Shown here in pieces: positions 1 through 4,908 of a stretch of DNA of 12,866 nt. The DNA is from JBAZFF01 sp041653495 (GTDB lineage: Bacteria > Patescibacteriota > Minisyncoccia > Minisyncoccales > RBG-13-42-11), in NCBI GenBank assembly GCA_041653495.1, contig JBAZFF010000012.1, positions 1 through 12,866 of the forward strand, read 5' to 3'. A program made the position numbers and the translations under genes. Under the pieces are notes generated by a model, which searched no databases, was not told the DNA's origin, and was given only the letters and a program-made list of their open reading frames with translations. Every line of letters begins with the position of its first letter. Position 1 is the stretch's first letter.

Positions 1-5
1 GTATA

Positions 6-11
6 TATTAT
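6..11 (+). promoter_or_regulatory. Probable -10 box of rpmB
   Basis: TATTAT differs from the TATAAT consensus at one position. It lies about 30 bases before the rpmB start codon, so transcription would begin near 18-19 and leave a leader of roughly 23 bases. The -35 region is outside the window. An AAGGA stretch at 31-35 is a weak ribosome binding site. Confidence 0.4.
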
Positions 12-41
12 ATCCATTGAAACATTAACCAAGGAAACATC

Positions 42-233
42 ATGGCAAGAGTTTGCACAATTTGCGGAAAATCTTCAATGATGGTTGGAAGACTTGTAAA
101 GCTGAGAGGCAAGTACAATCCTACGACCAGAACGAGAAAGCAGCCCAATATCCAGTGGGTTAAGTTGCCGAACGGAAAAAGAGTGAAGGCCTGCACCAAG
201 TGCATCAAGGCTTTGGCTAAGAAAAAGAAATAA
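42..233 (+). CDS. rpmB: 50S ribosomal protein bL28, zinc-binding (C+) form
   Basis: This 63-residue protein belongs to the large ribosomal subunit. The first residues, MARVCTICGK, and the later NIQWVKLPNGKRVKAC segment are typical of bL28. Two CxxC pairs, Cys5/Cys8 and Cys51/Cys54, form the zinc ribbon kept in C+ versions of the family. The Lys/Arg-rich tail suits rRNA binding. The length is within the usual range for bL28. The ATG at 42 is preceded by AAGGA at 31-35. It is the only protein gene on the plus strand that I accept, and it is probably co-transcribed with the tRNA gene that follows five bases after its stop codon. Confidence 0.96.
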   Translation: MARVCTICGKSSMMVGRLVKLRGKYNPTTRTRKQPNIQWVKLPNGKRVKACTKCIKALAKKKK

Positions 234-238
234 GAATT

Positions 239-309
239 CGGGGTGTAGTACAGTGGCAGTATGCGCCCATGGGGTGGGCGTGACCCGAGTTCGAGTCTCG
301 GCACCCCGA
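239..309 (+). tRNA. tRNA-Pro (anticodon GGG)
   Basis: A 71-base cloverleaf folds completely. The acceptor stem CGGGGTG/CACCCCG is 239-245 with 302-308. The D stem is 248-251/259-262. The anticodon stem CGCCC/GGGCG is 264-268/276-280. The T stem CCGAG/CTCGG is 285-289/297-301, with loop TTCGAGT. The anticodon loop ATGGGGT reads GGG at 271-273, followed by G37, as expected for proline tRNAs. The discriminator base is A309. The next bases are CT, so CCA is not encoded and must be added enzymatically. It lies five bases after rpmB and directly before a terminator, so the two are probably processed from one transcript. Confidence 0.96.
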
Positions 310-314
310 CTGTA

Positions 315-355
315 TTAAAGCAAAACACCGGTTATAGGCCGGTGTTTTGCTTTAA
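315..355 (+). terminator. Strong intrinsic terminator after tRNA-Pro
   Basis: A perfect 17-bp stem (315-331 with 339-355) encloses a 7-base loop. The 3' arm contains TTTTGCTTT. It ends the rpmB-tRNA unit. Because the arms are A-rich on one side and T-rich on the other, it could also act on transcription arriving from the minus strand. Confidence 0.88.
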
Positions 356-362
356 ATAAAGA

Positions 363-385
363 GCCCCTTGTTGTTTACAAGGGGC
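363..385 (-). terminator. Intrinsic terminator of the 394-1152 gene
   Basis: GCCCCTTGT/ACAAGGGGC forms a 9-bp stem with a 5-base loop. On the minus strand it is followed within two bases by TTTATTT. It lies nine bases after the stop codon of the hypothetical gene and back-to-back with the plus-strand terminator at 315-355. Confidence 0.85.
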
Positions 386-393
386 CATAAGCT

Positions 394-1152
394 CTATGCT
401 CTACGAGAAGAGGCAAGGCCAAGGTGATAGATGGGCCCGTCCCCTATAGTATAATTAATATCCAATCTGTCTGAGAAACCGCCGACCTGGATGTGATAAC
501 CTTCGGAATTCACCGAAGATGTGCGGACGAAGATATCTCCCTTGAATAACCTCTCGTGCGTAGCGAGATAGTGTCCGATTATTGTATAAACCATAACCTG
601 GGCACTGGGAATGTCGTCCATCTGGCAAAGAAGTCCTTCTTGTCTAACCCATGATCTTGAGAAGGAATCATCATAAGGATAATTGCAGACTAATTGCCAG
701 CTTGCTTCTTTCGATTCTCGGGCAAACATCTCGCTTTCCGCATACCAATCATTCTTGTATAGCTCGAACAATTCTCTCTTTCTCTTACGAATTTCAAGGA
801 TTGATAAGGGAAACACCGCCACAAGAGTATGGGTGCGCTTAACAAGCGCAAGCACTCCTTCAGGGAATGGAATGCTGGAGAGAAGAGCTAATTGTTGATC
901 TGTGGGTTCTACTCTTAAGCATTCTATAGCCTCCTCTATCCCGAAAAAGTTCTTGCCCATGATGTCCCTTGCCCTCAACTGGCTGGCGGTTGATTCGTAA
1001 CCACCATTCTTAACTAACCTCACTATTTTCTTTGCGAGGTAGTTGCTCTTGGAATCGATGATTTTCTGAGCAAGCATATCATCGATGCCAGCATCCTCCA
1101 GCTTTAATAAGATTTCATGTTCCTTGTGCACTGATAAGTTTCGGCTCACCAT
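394..1152 (-). CDS. Conserved CPR-type hypothetical protein, 252 aa
   Basis: I recognise this only as a type seen repeatedly in Parcubacteria-like genomes; I know no function for it. The protein is soluble, with no signal peptide or membrane segment. The N-terminal ~65 residues are Lys/Leu-rich and helical in character. The central block MGKNFFGIEEAIECL, then LVAVFPLSILEIRKRK and QVMVYTIIGHYLATHERLF, looks like the conserved core. The last third (VRTSSVNSEGYHIQVGGF) looks beta-rich. The start is well supported: the minus strand has AGGAGGT eight bases before ATG. The gene has its own promoter, a ~127-base leader with a strong hairpin, and its own terminator. This dedicated regulation stands out in a window where other starts lack clear Shine-Dalgarno sites. 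Confidence 0.85.
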   Translation of the reverse strand: MVSRNLSVHKEHEILLKLEDAGIDDMLAQKIIDSKSNYLAKKIVRLVKNGGYESTASQLRARDIMGKNFFGIEEAIECLRVEPTDQQLALLSSIPFPEGVLALVKRTHTLVAVFPLSILEIRKRKRELFELYKNDWYAESEMFARESKEASWQLVCNYPYDDSFSRSWVRQEGLLCQMDDIPSAQVMVYTIIGHYLATHERLFKGDIFVRTSSVNSEGYHIQVGGFSDRLDINYTIGDGPIYHLGLASSRRA

Positions 1153-1279
1153 AACGGCGTACCTCCTATTTGTCCGATTCGCCCGAACTTGCGGCTTATC
1201 TCAATGAGACGAGCGGTTTATCCCGTTTTCCGGAACAAAACGCTCGCCTCATTCTCCCGAACCTTTTAAAGAACTTTAA
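1153..1279 (-). promoter_or_regulatory. Structured 5' leader of the 394-1152 gene
   Basis: The predicted transcript start lies near 1279, so the untranslated leader is about 127 bases. It contains a long hairpin: 1203-1215 (AATGAGACGAGCG) pairs with 1241-1253 (CGCTCGCCTCATT) with one non-Watson-Crick position. Inside it GTTTT/AAAAC brackets a TTCCGGAA palindrome. The last feature before the ATG is a perfect AGGAGGT (written as ACCTCCT at 1161-1167). The layout suggests translational control or mRNA stabilisation. No known riboswitch core was recognised. Confidence 0.55.
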
Positions 1280-1285
1280 TGCTTT

Positions 1286-1313
1286 TTTATATAATAAATG
1301 GGTACAAAGTCAA
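1286..1313 (-). promoter_or_regulatory. Promoter of the 394-1152 gene
   Basis: On the minus strand, TTGACT (1308-1313) and TATAAA (1286-1291) are separated by 16 bases. Both boxes differ from consensus by one base. The stretch between here and the RNA terminator at 1459 (1314-1458) has only weak hairpins, for example CCCAG/CTGGG at 1386-1390/1414-1418, and no gene that I can support. Confidence 0.7.
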
Positions 1314-1458
1314 TCCTTTTAATCTAATAAAAAGAGCTCCCTCCTAATAGCTCAAGGCTTAATTGATTTCTGAGTATAAGCGACGCCCAGATCCGCGGCA
1401 CTGAGATTATGCCCTGGGTGTAGGATCATGATACCATCCAGCAAACCTTGTTAATAGT

Positions 1459-1486
1459 AAAACAAAAAATCTCCCCAACGGGGAGG
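1459..1486 (-). terminator. Intrinsic terminator of the 1463-1630 RNA
   Basis: CTCCCC (1471-1476) and GGGGAG (1480-1485) form a 6-bp GC-rich stem with a 3-base loop. The minus strand continues ATTTTTTGTTTT. The long T-run on this side only fixes the strand of the RNA gene. Confidence 0.88.
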
Positions 1487-1630
1487 TTCTTTGAAACCCC
1501 AACCTTCTAGGTAAATTATCGGAAGAATTGTTTAAGTGGGCGCCTAGGTCCTGTCCCAAGGGGCAGGAATCATAGCTGGCTCCCTTTTCTAAAAGTTTGT
1601 ACAGAATTTACCCAGAACAATCGGAGTTAC
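1463..1630 (-). ncRNA. Free-standing structured RNA, 6S-like architecture
   Basis: This is a non-coding gene of about 168 bases with its own consensus promoter and intrinsic terminator. The predicted 5' end (GUAACUCC, 1630-1623) pairs with GGGGUUUC (1500-1493) just before the terminator. A 12-bp helix then joins 1605-1616 to 1506-1517 with one G-U pair. Next come two unpaired strands of roughly 20 bases (about 1585-1604 and 1518-1537). An apical arm closes with GGGAGCC/GGCGCCC (1578-1584/1538-1544) and UCCUG/CAGGA (1564-1568/1549-1553). A closing stem, large central bubble and terminal stem is the layout of 6S RNA, which mimics an open promoter and binds RNA polymerase. The RNA gene is well supported; the 6S identity is inference from shape only, about 0.45. 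Confidence 0.75.
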
Positions 1631-1636
1631 GCCTTA

Positions 1637-1666
1637 ATTATACCTCTGGGCCAAAAAGTGTGTCAA
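1637..1666 (-). promoter_or_regulatory. Perfect sigma-70 consensus promoter for the 1463-1630 RNA
   Basis: On the minus strand, TTGACA (1661-1666) and TATAAT (1637-1642) are both exact consensus hexamers, with an 18-base spacer. The -35 box begins one base after the stop codon of the kinase-like gene. Such strong boxes are typical of stable RNA genes. Confidence 0.85.
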
Positions 1667-1667
1667 A

Positions 1668-2735
1668 TTAGAGCCCGAGCACCTTTACCATCTGTTTTAT
1701 CATGGAGACCACGACGGGAGGAGGCATCAAGCTGTATGAATCCTTCCCTTCGTCATCCTTCACAACCCAGGGCTTTTCCTGTATTTCCACCTTCTTTTTC
1801 TTTGCGTCCCACTTGTAAGAGTATCCCGGGGTTATTTCATAATCGTCAACCAGGGATTTAGCCTTGTTTTTAGGAATGGCATTCCTCAAGAAGATCTTGG
1901 GGATTCCGTGGAGCTTGGCGGCTTCTCCCAAAAGCATGTCGTCTTTCTTCAATCTCTCTTCTATCGGGGCAATCCCTTTGTCGTCCCCTTCTTTCGGCAT
2001 CATCTCCACCGCGCTGCAGGCGGGATTATCGCAGAGCAAGAAGAACTCTTTCTTGCCTTCCCTGTATCCCACTTTCGAAGTCGGGAGCAAGGTCAGATTT
2101 CTTGAAGTCTGGCATTTGGGGCATATCCTCCTGAATTTAATCCTTTCGTCTATTACGTTCCTGGGAACGCTTATTAATATGAACAAGTCCGGGTCCCTCC
2201 TGTAGTTGATCAAATCCCTGAAAAACAGGGAAAAGTTTATCTGGTCCAAATCTCTCGGAAATCCGTCTATAAAAATAGTTTTCTTCGGCCTCTTCTCTAT
2301 TTCTCTTTTTACTAAAGTAAGAATCAATTCAGTGGGCAGCAAGACCTTCGTGCTCCTGGCTTCCAAGAGTTTGACCAAATCTGAGACCTCGTGCCACCCT
2401 CTGTAATTCTTTTCCAAGAAGCTCACCAGCTCTTTTTTCTTCTTTGGATCCTTCAACTCCAAATCCACTCCCCTTATCATGTCTCCGACAGAGAAATGCT
2501 CTATTTTGTCCGGAGCTATCACTTCGGCAAACATCTTAGAGTATGTTCCCTTGCCCGAGCTCTTCTTCCCGACCAAATAAGCGACGAAGGAATTCCCTCC
2601 GTCAAAATATTTACTTAATTTTTTAATTTCGGTTCCGGCTTTGTAATTAAAATACGCTCCCCTCTCCTTGGGATCGTTCAAATTAAACTTCTTTGCCTTC
2701 CCCTCCGCTTTCGTTTTAAATACTGGAAACTCCAT
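1668..2735 (-). CDS. Adenylate kinase-like nucleoside monophosphate kinase, extended form
   Basis: It probably transfers phosphate from ATP to an NMP in the cytoplasm. The P-loop GKKSSGKGT (about residues 56-64) corresponds to the GGPGAGKGT motif of adenylate kinases. HFSVGDMIR (80-88) matches the NMP-binding HISTGDLLR motif. DGFPR (157-161) is the adenylate kinase signature. A lid with CPKC (205-208) and CDNPAC (235-240) looks like a zinc-binding LID. At 355 residues it is far longer than the usual ~215: there are about 45 extra residues before the P-loop and a ~60-residue tail with a KWDAKKKKVEIQEKPW segment. It overlaps the ComEC-type gene by 20 bases, so the two are translated from one message. 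Substrate specificity cannot be read from the sequence. Confidence 0.85.
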   Translation of the reverse strand: MEFPVFKTKAEGKAKKFNLNDPKERGAYFNYKAGTEIKKLSKYFDGGNSFVAYLVGKKSSGKGTYSKMFAEVIAPDKIEHFSVGDMIRGVDLELKDPKKKKELVSFLEKNYRGWHEVSDLVKLLEARSTKVLLPTELILTLVKREIEKRPKKTIFIDGFPRDLDQINFSLFFRDLINYRRDPDLFILISVPRNVIDERIKFRRICPKCQTSRNLTLLPTSKVGYREGKKEFFLLCDNPACSAVEMMPKEGDDKGIAPIEERLKKDDMLLGEAAKLHGIPKIFLRNAIPKNKAKSLVDDYEITPGYSYKWDAKKKKVEIQEKPWVVKDDEGKDSYSLMPPPVVVSMIKQMVKVLGL

Positions 2736-3573
2736 ATATTTTATTTTTATCTGATATTAATTTTATATCGCCTTTTAAATCTGTTCTGAAAATACTTATA
2801 CCATATTTCTCCAAAAGTTCCAAAAACTCAGGATGCGGATGGCCGTAAGAATTACCGGCTCCGCAGGAGGCAACCACGGCATTGGGGGAAACAGCCAATA
2901 AAAAGTCCTCTCCGGTGGAAGTCTTGCTTCCGTGATGGGCTGCCTTTAAAATGTCTGCGTCTAAATCCAATCCGGCCGCCAATATCTCTCCTTCCGTCTC
3001 CTTGTATATGTCTCCGGGGAACAAGAATGAAGTTTCCCCGTAAACCAGCTTGAAAACTACCGAGCTATTATTGATATCCGTAATCAATTCCCCTTCTATA
3101 GACTCTAAGGGGTAAAGGACTTCTATATATTCAAACTCCCCGAGGGAGAGTCCCAGTCCCCTCTTGGCGATAAGGACATTGGCCCCTTCTTCCGAAAGCA
3201 GCCTGTTCCATTCCTCCAGAAAAGCGGATTCTTTTTCAGCCCCGTTCCATAAAACATTCTTAACCTCGTATCTTTTCAGGACTTCCAGCAATCCTGTAAG
3301 GTGGTCTGTGTCAAAGTGGGACAGGATAACCAGGTCTATTGTCCTATCGAACAAGGGCATCTCTTTTTCCAGCTTTTCCAATACGGTCGAATCCGGCCCT
3401 CCGTCCAATAAGATCTGCTGGCCGGAAGCGGTTTCAATGAAAATGGAATCTCCCTGTCCTACGTCAAAAAAGACAACCTCCATATAAGGCTGCCTTGTTT
3501 TCAAAGCGTACAAGCCCAATAAAATATCAGCCAGAAGAAACACGCTTAATATTATAAGAACACGCTTATTCAT
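2716..3573 (-). CDS. ComEC/Rec2-type metallo-beta-lactamase protein with N-terminal anchor
   Basis: This 285-residue protein resembles the C-terminal metallo-beta-lactamase domain of the competence protein ComEC, without its membrane pore. Residues 4-22 form one hydrophobic anchor, so the enzyme domain probably lies outside the membrane. Motifs in order are FFDVGQGDS (35-43), LDGG (56-59), the metal-binding SHFDTDH (85-91), PGD (186-188), AAHHGS (211-216) and YGHPHPEFLELL (243-254). In ComEC this domain is thought to degrade the non-transported DNA strand; as a stand-alone protein it could be a nuclease or phosphodiesterase. An extended -10 box ends only about ten bases before the ATG, so the mRNA is nearly leaderless. 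The kinase-like gene follows with a 20-base overlap. Confidence 0.9.
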   Translation of the reverse strand: MNKRVLIILSVFLLADILLGLYALKTRQPYMEVVFFDVGQGDSIFIETASGQQILLDGGPDSTVLEKLEKEMPLFDRTIDLVILSHFDTDHLTGLLEVLKRYEVKNVLWNGAEKESAFLEEWNRLLSEEGANVLIAKRGLGLSLGEFEYIEVLYPLESIEGELITDINNSSVVFKLVYGETSFLFPGDIYKETEGEILAAGLDLDADILKAAHHGSKTSTGEDFLLAVSPNAVVASCGAGNSYGHPHPEFLELLEKYGISIFRTDLKGDIKLISDKNKIYGVSSI

Positions 3574-3582
3574 ATTTAAGTA

Positions 3583-3591
3583 ATTATACCA
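3583..3591 (-). promoter_or_regulatory. Extended -10 promoter giving a near-leaderless mRNA
   Basis: The minus strand reads TGGTATAAT, an extended -10 element with a perfect hexamer (3583-3588). No good -35 box is present. Transcription would begin near 3576-3577, only three or four bases before the start codon at 3573, and no Shine-Dalgarno site fits. Confidence 0.6.
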
Positions 3592-3621
3592 GAATTATTC
3601 TCTTAATGAATCGCTAACTGT

Positions 3622-3658
3622 AAAAAAAGAAGCCTCCAGACAAAAATGTCTTTCGGCT
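3622..3658 (-). terminator. Intrinsic terminator of the 3622-3864 RNA
   Basis: On the minus strand, AGCC/GGCT and AGACA/TGTCT pair around a short loop (3631-3634 with 3655-3658; 3638-3642 with 3647-3651). Two bases later comes a run of seven T residues (3622-3628). It fixes the orientation of the RNA. Confidence 0.85.
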
Positions 3659-3864
3659 ATAATTTGCAGAGTTGTTGAGAGGAAGGGAGGCGGCTGATAA
3701 TAGCTTATTCCCCTGAGCGACGACAGGGTAGCACATTCCATCGGGCGCCAAGTGCGCGCTGAGATCGTCACCTCTCTTGGCTTCCCCTTCAAAGGCAACC
3801 CGGTTACCACTATCCCACTCCTGGCCAGCGTCCGGCTGTGCCATCAAGATCTCTCAACAACAGT
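3622..3864 (-). ncRNA. Unassigned free-standing structured RNA, about 243 nt
   Basis: This 386-base gene-free stretch (3574-3959) holds a non-coding RNA gene with promoter and terminator. A perfect 11-bp helix joins the predicted 5' end (3851-3861) to 3671-3681 near the 3' end. Inside are several hairpins: CAGC/GCTG (3826-3829/3835-3838), GGCA/TACC (3794-3797/3805-3808), GCCAAG/CTTGGC (3747-3752/3776-3781) and CCCTG/CAGGG (3711-3715/3724-3728). A possible long-range pairing joins GGCACA near the 5' end to UGUGCU (about 3730-3735). I find no RNase P, SRP or tmRNA core. It is more GC-rich than its flanks, as expected for a structured RNA. The only long reading frames crossing it run through the terminator. 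The raiA motif and 6S RNA are the known classes worth testing; I cannot assign either. Confidence 0.75.
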
Positions 3865-3870
3865 AGCTCA

Positions 3871-3898
3871 AATATAACAGACGGAAAAAATATGTCAA
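3871..3898 (-). promoter_or_regulatory. Promoter of the 3622-3864 RNA
   Basis: On the minus strand, TTGACA (3893-3898, exact consensus) and TATATT (3871-3876) are separated by 16 bases. The predicted start near 3864 lies three bases before the closing helix of the RNA. Confidence 0.78.
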
Positions 3899-3913
3899 GA
3901 GGTTGGGGAAAGC

Positions 3914-3941
3914 AAAAGCCACCCCCTTAGAGGTGACTTTT
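3914..3941 (-). terminator. Intrinsic terminator of the DUF5679 gene
   Basis: AAAAGCCACC (3914-3923) and GGTGACTTTT (3932-3941) form a 10-bp stem with one G-U pair and an 8-base loop; the minus strand continues GCTTT. A perfect 14-base palindrome, GATTTCCGGAAATC (3945-3958), lies between the stop codon and this hairpin. Confidence 0.7.
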
Positions 3942-3959
3942 AAAGATTTCCGGAAATCC

Positions 3960-4115
3960 TTATGCCTTGCCCATTATTCGGAACATCTTGGTTCCGCATT
4001 TCGGGCAGATTCCTGTCATAGCTCTTCTCTTAACTCCACCCTTCCCCTTCATTTCCACTTCCTTGGCATCTGACATCTCTCTCTTGGCTTTACACTTTAC
4101 ACAATAAGCTTCCAT
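3960..4115 (-). CDS. DUF5679 zinc-ribbon protein, 51 aa
   Basis: The translation begins MEAYCVKCKAKREMSDAKEV and ends TGICPKCGTKMFRIMGKA. Two CxxC pairs (Cys5/Cys8 and Cys37/Cys40) form a zinc ribbon. The AYCxKCKxKREM and CPxCGTKMFRI blocks are those of the DUF5679 family of very small proteins found in CPR bacteria and archaea. The family's function is unknown; the basic, compact ribbon suggests nucleic-acid or protein binding. The ATG at 4113-4115 has no Shine-Dalgarno site. The gene stands alone: nrdG ends 97 bases upstream, a palindrome-rich regulatory stretch lies between, and a terminator follows. Confidence 0.9.
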   Translation of the reverse strand: MEAYCVKCKAKREMSDAKEVEMKGKGGVKRRAMTGICPKCGTKMFRIMGKA

Positions 4116-4157
4116 TGTATTTAAAGGTTTAATAGTAACAAATACGACCTTTTCTAT

Positions 4158-4202
4158 AGCTTAATTAAGCTTAGTTTAAGCTAAAATGTAAGTCAAGCCC
4201 CT
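4158..4202 (-). promoter_or_regulatory. Palindromic control region upstream of the DUF5679 gene
   Basis: Two overlapping inverted repeats share one half-site: AGCTTAATTAAGCT (4158-4171, a perfect palindrome) and AGCTTA-GTT-TAAGCT (4168-4182). They lie just downstream, on the minus strand, of TTGACT (4191-4196), where the -10 box of that -35 element would fall (TAAGCT, a poor match, at 4168-4173). The stretch 4184-4202 is shared, with two differences, with the region upstream of nrdD (7117-7135). A regulator binding site is inferred; no regulator is identified. Confidence 0.5.
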
Positions 4203-4212
4203 TAAAATAAGC

Positions 4213-4908
4213 TCAACGGATCTGGCACTCTTGGAAATTTGAAGCTATTTCTCTCTTAATTTCCAATAAGAATGATTCAGGATAGGGTTTGACCCCCGTA
4301 AAAGCAGGATCTATGGTCTTTTCCCCCCTGAAGCTCTGGAGGAAATACCTTTTGGCGGGCTTTAGCCATCTGGCAATGTTTAATATGTCCTCTTTAGTAT
4401 GAACAAGGGGGACAACCGTAGTCCTAAACTCGTAATCCGCCTTCCCTTCCTTTAGAATACGGATGCTTTCCTCTATTTTATTCAAATCCGCCTGGCCTTT
4501 TACCATTTCAATGTATTTTTCCCTTGGGGCCTTAACGTCCATGGCTATATAATCCACCAATCCCTCTTTAATCAGGGATTTCAGCATCTCGGGGTTTGAA
4601 CCGTTCGTATCCAGTTTGACCATAAAGCCCATATCCTTTATTCTCTTTAAAAATAAAGGAAGCTCGGGATTCAAAGTAGGCTCTCCCCCGCAGACAACCA
4701 CGGCCTCTAACAATCCGACTTTCTCTTTCAGAAAATCAAAAAAATATTCCTCAGACAGAACGGGATGGTTCTTTATCTTCTCGGGCAGAACTAATTCTGC
4801 GGAATAACAAAAGGGGCAGCGGAAATTGCACCCTGAGAGAAAAACAGTGGCCGCAATGCGGCCAGGGTAGTCAATGAGAGTAGTTTTTTGCAATCCGGCA
4901 ATTTTCAT
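4213..4908 (-). CDS. nrdG: Anaerobic ribonucleotide reductase activating protein (radical SAM)
   Basis: It uses S-adenosylmethionine and a 4Fe-4S cluster to make the glycyl radical on NrdD. The cluster motif CxxxCxxC is at Cys27, Cys31 and Cys34 (SGCNFRCPFC). CGGEPT (73-78) and LDTNG (99-103) are the usual SAM-contacting strands. YIAMDVKAP (120-128) is typical of the NrdG2-type subgroup that begins with GLQKTTLIDYPG. The length of 231 residues fits that subgroup and is longer than E. coli NrdG (~154). The ATG overlaps the nrdD stop as ATGA, so translation is coupled. The gene itself stops with TGA. No clear terminator follows. Confidence 0.95.
   Translation of the reverse strand: MKIAGLQKTTLIDYPGRIAATVFLSGCNFRCPFCYSAELVLPEKIKNHPVLSEEYFFDFLKEKVGLLEAVVVCGGEPTLNPELPLFLKRIKDMGFMVKLDTNGSNPEMLKSLIKEGLVDYIAMDVKAPREKYIEMVKGQADLNKIEESIRILKEGKADYEFRTTVVPLVHTKEDILNIARWLKPAKRYFLQSFRGEKTIDPAFTGVKPYPESFLLEIKREIASNFQECQIR

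Noticed and set aside
8..328. Minus-strand frame of 106 codons across rpmB and the tRNA
   Set aside because: It lies opposite a clear bL28 gene and reads through the tRNA and terminator; it is a shadow frame.
1314..1458. A third small RNA between the 6S-like terminator and the next promoter
   Set aside because: There are weak hairpins (CCCAG/CTGGG, GAGCT/AGCTC followed by five T residues on the minus strand), but I could not find a convincing promoter for it.
1864..2205. Plus-strand frame of 113 codons
   Set aside because: It lies opposite the kinase gene, whose motifs are unmistakable on the minus strand.
3595..3847. Two overlapping minus-strand reading frames of 71 and 77 codons over the 3622-3864 RNA
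   Set aside because: Both run through the terminator hairpin and its T-run, overlap each other in different phases, and show no protein-like motif. The stem-forming sequence and own promoter fit an RNA gene better.
3574..3864. Riboswitch with terminator controlling the ComEC-type gene
   Set aside because: A separate extended -10 promoter lies between the terminator and the start codon, and no known ligand-binding core was recognised. Read-through control is not excluded but is not needed.
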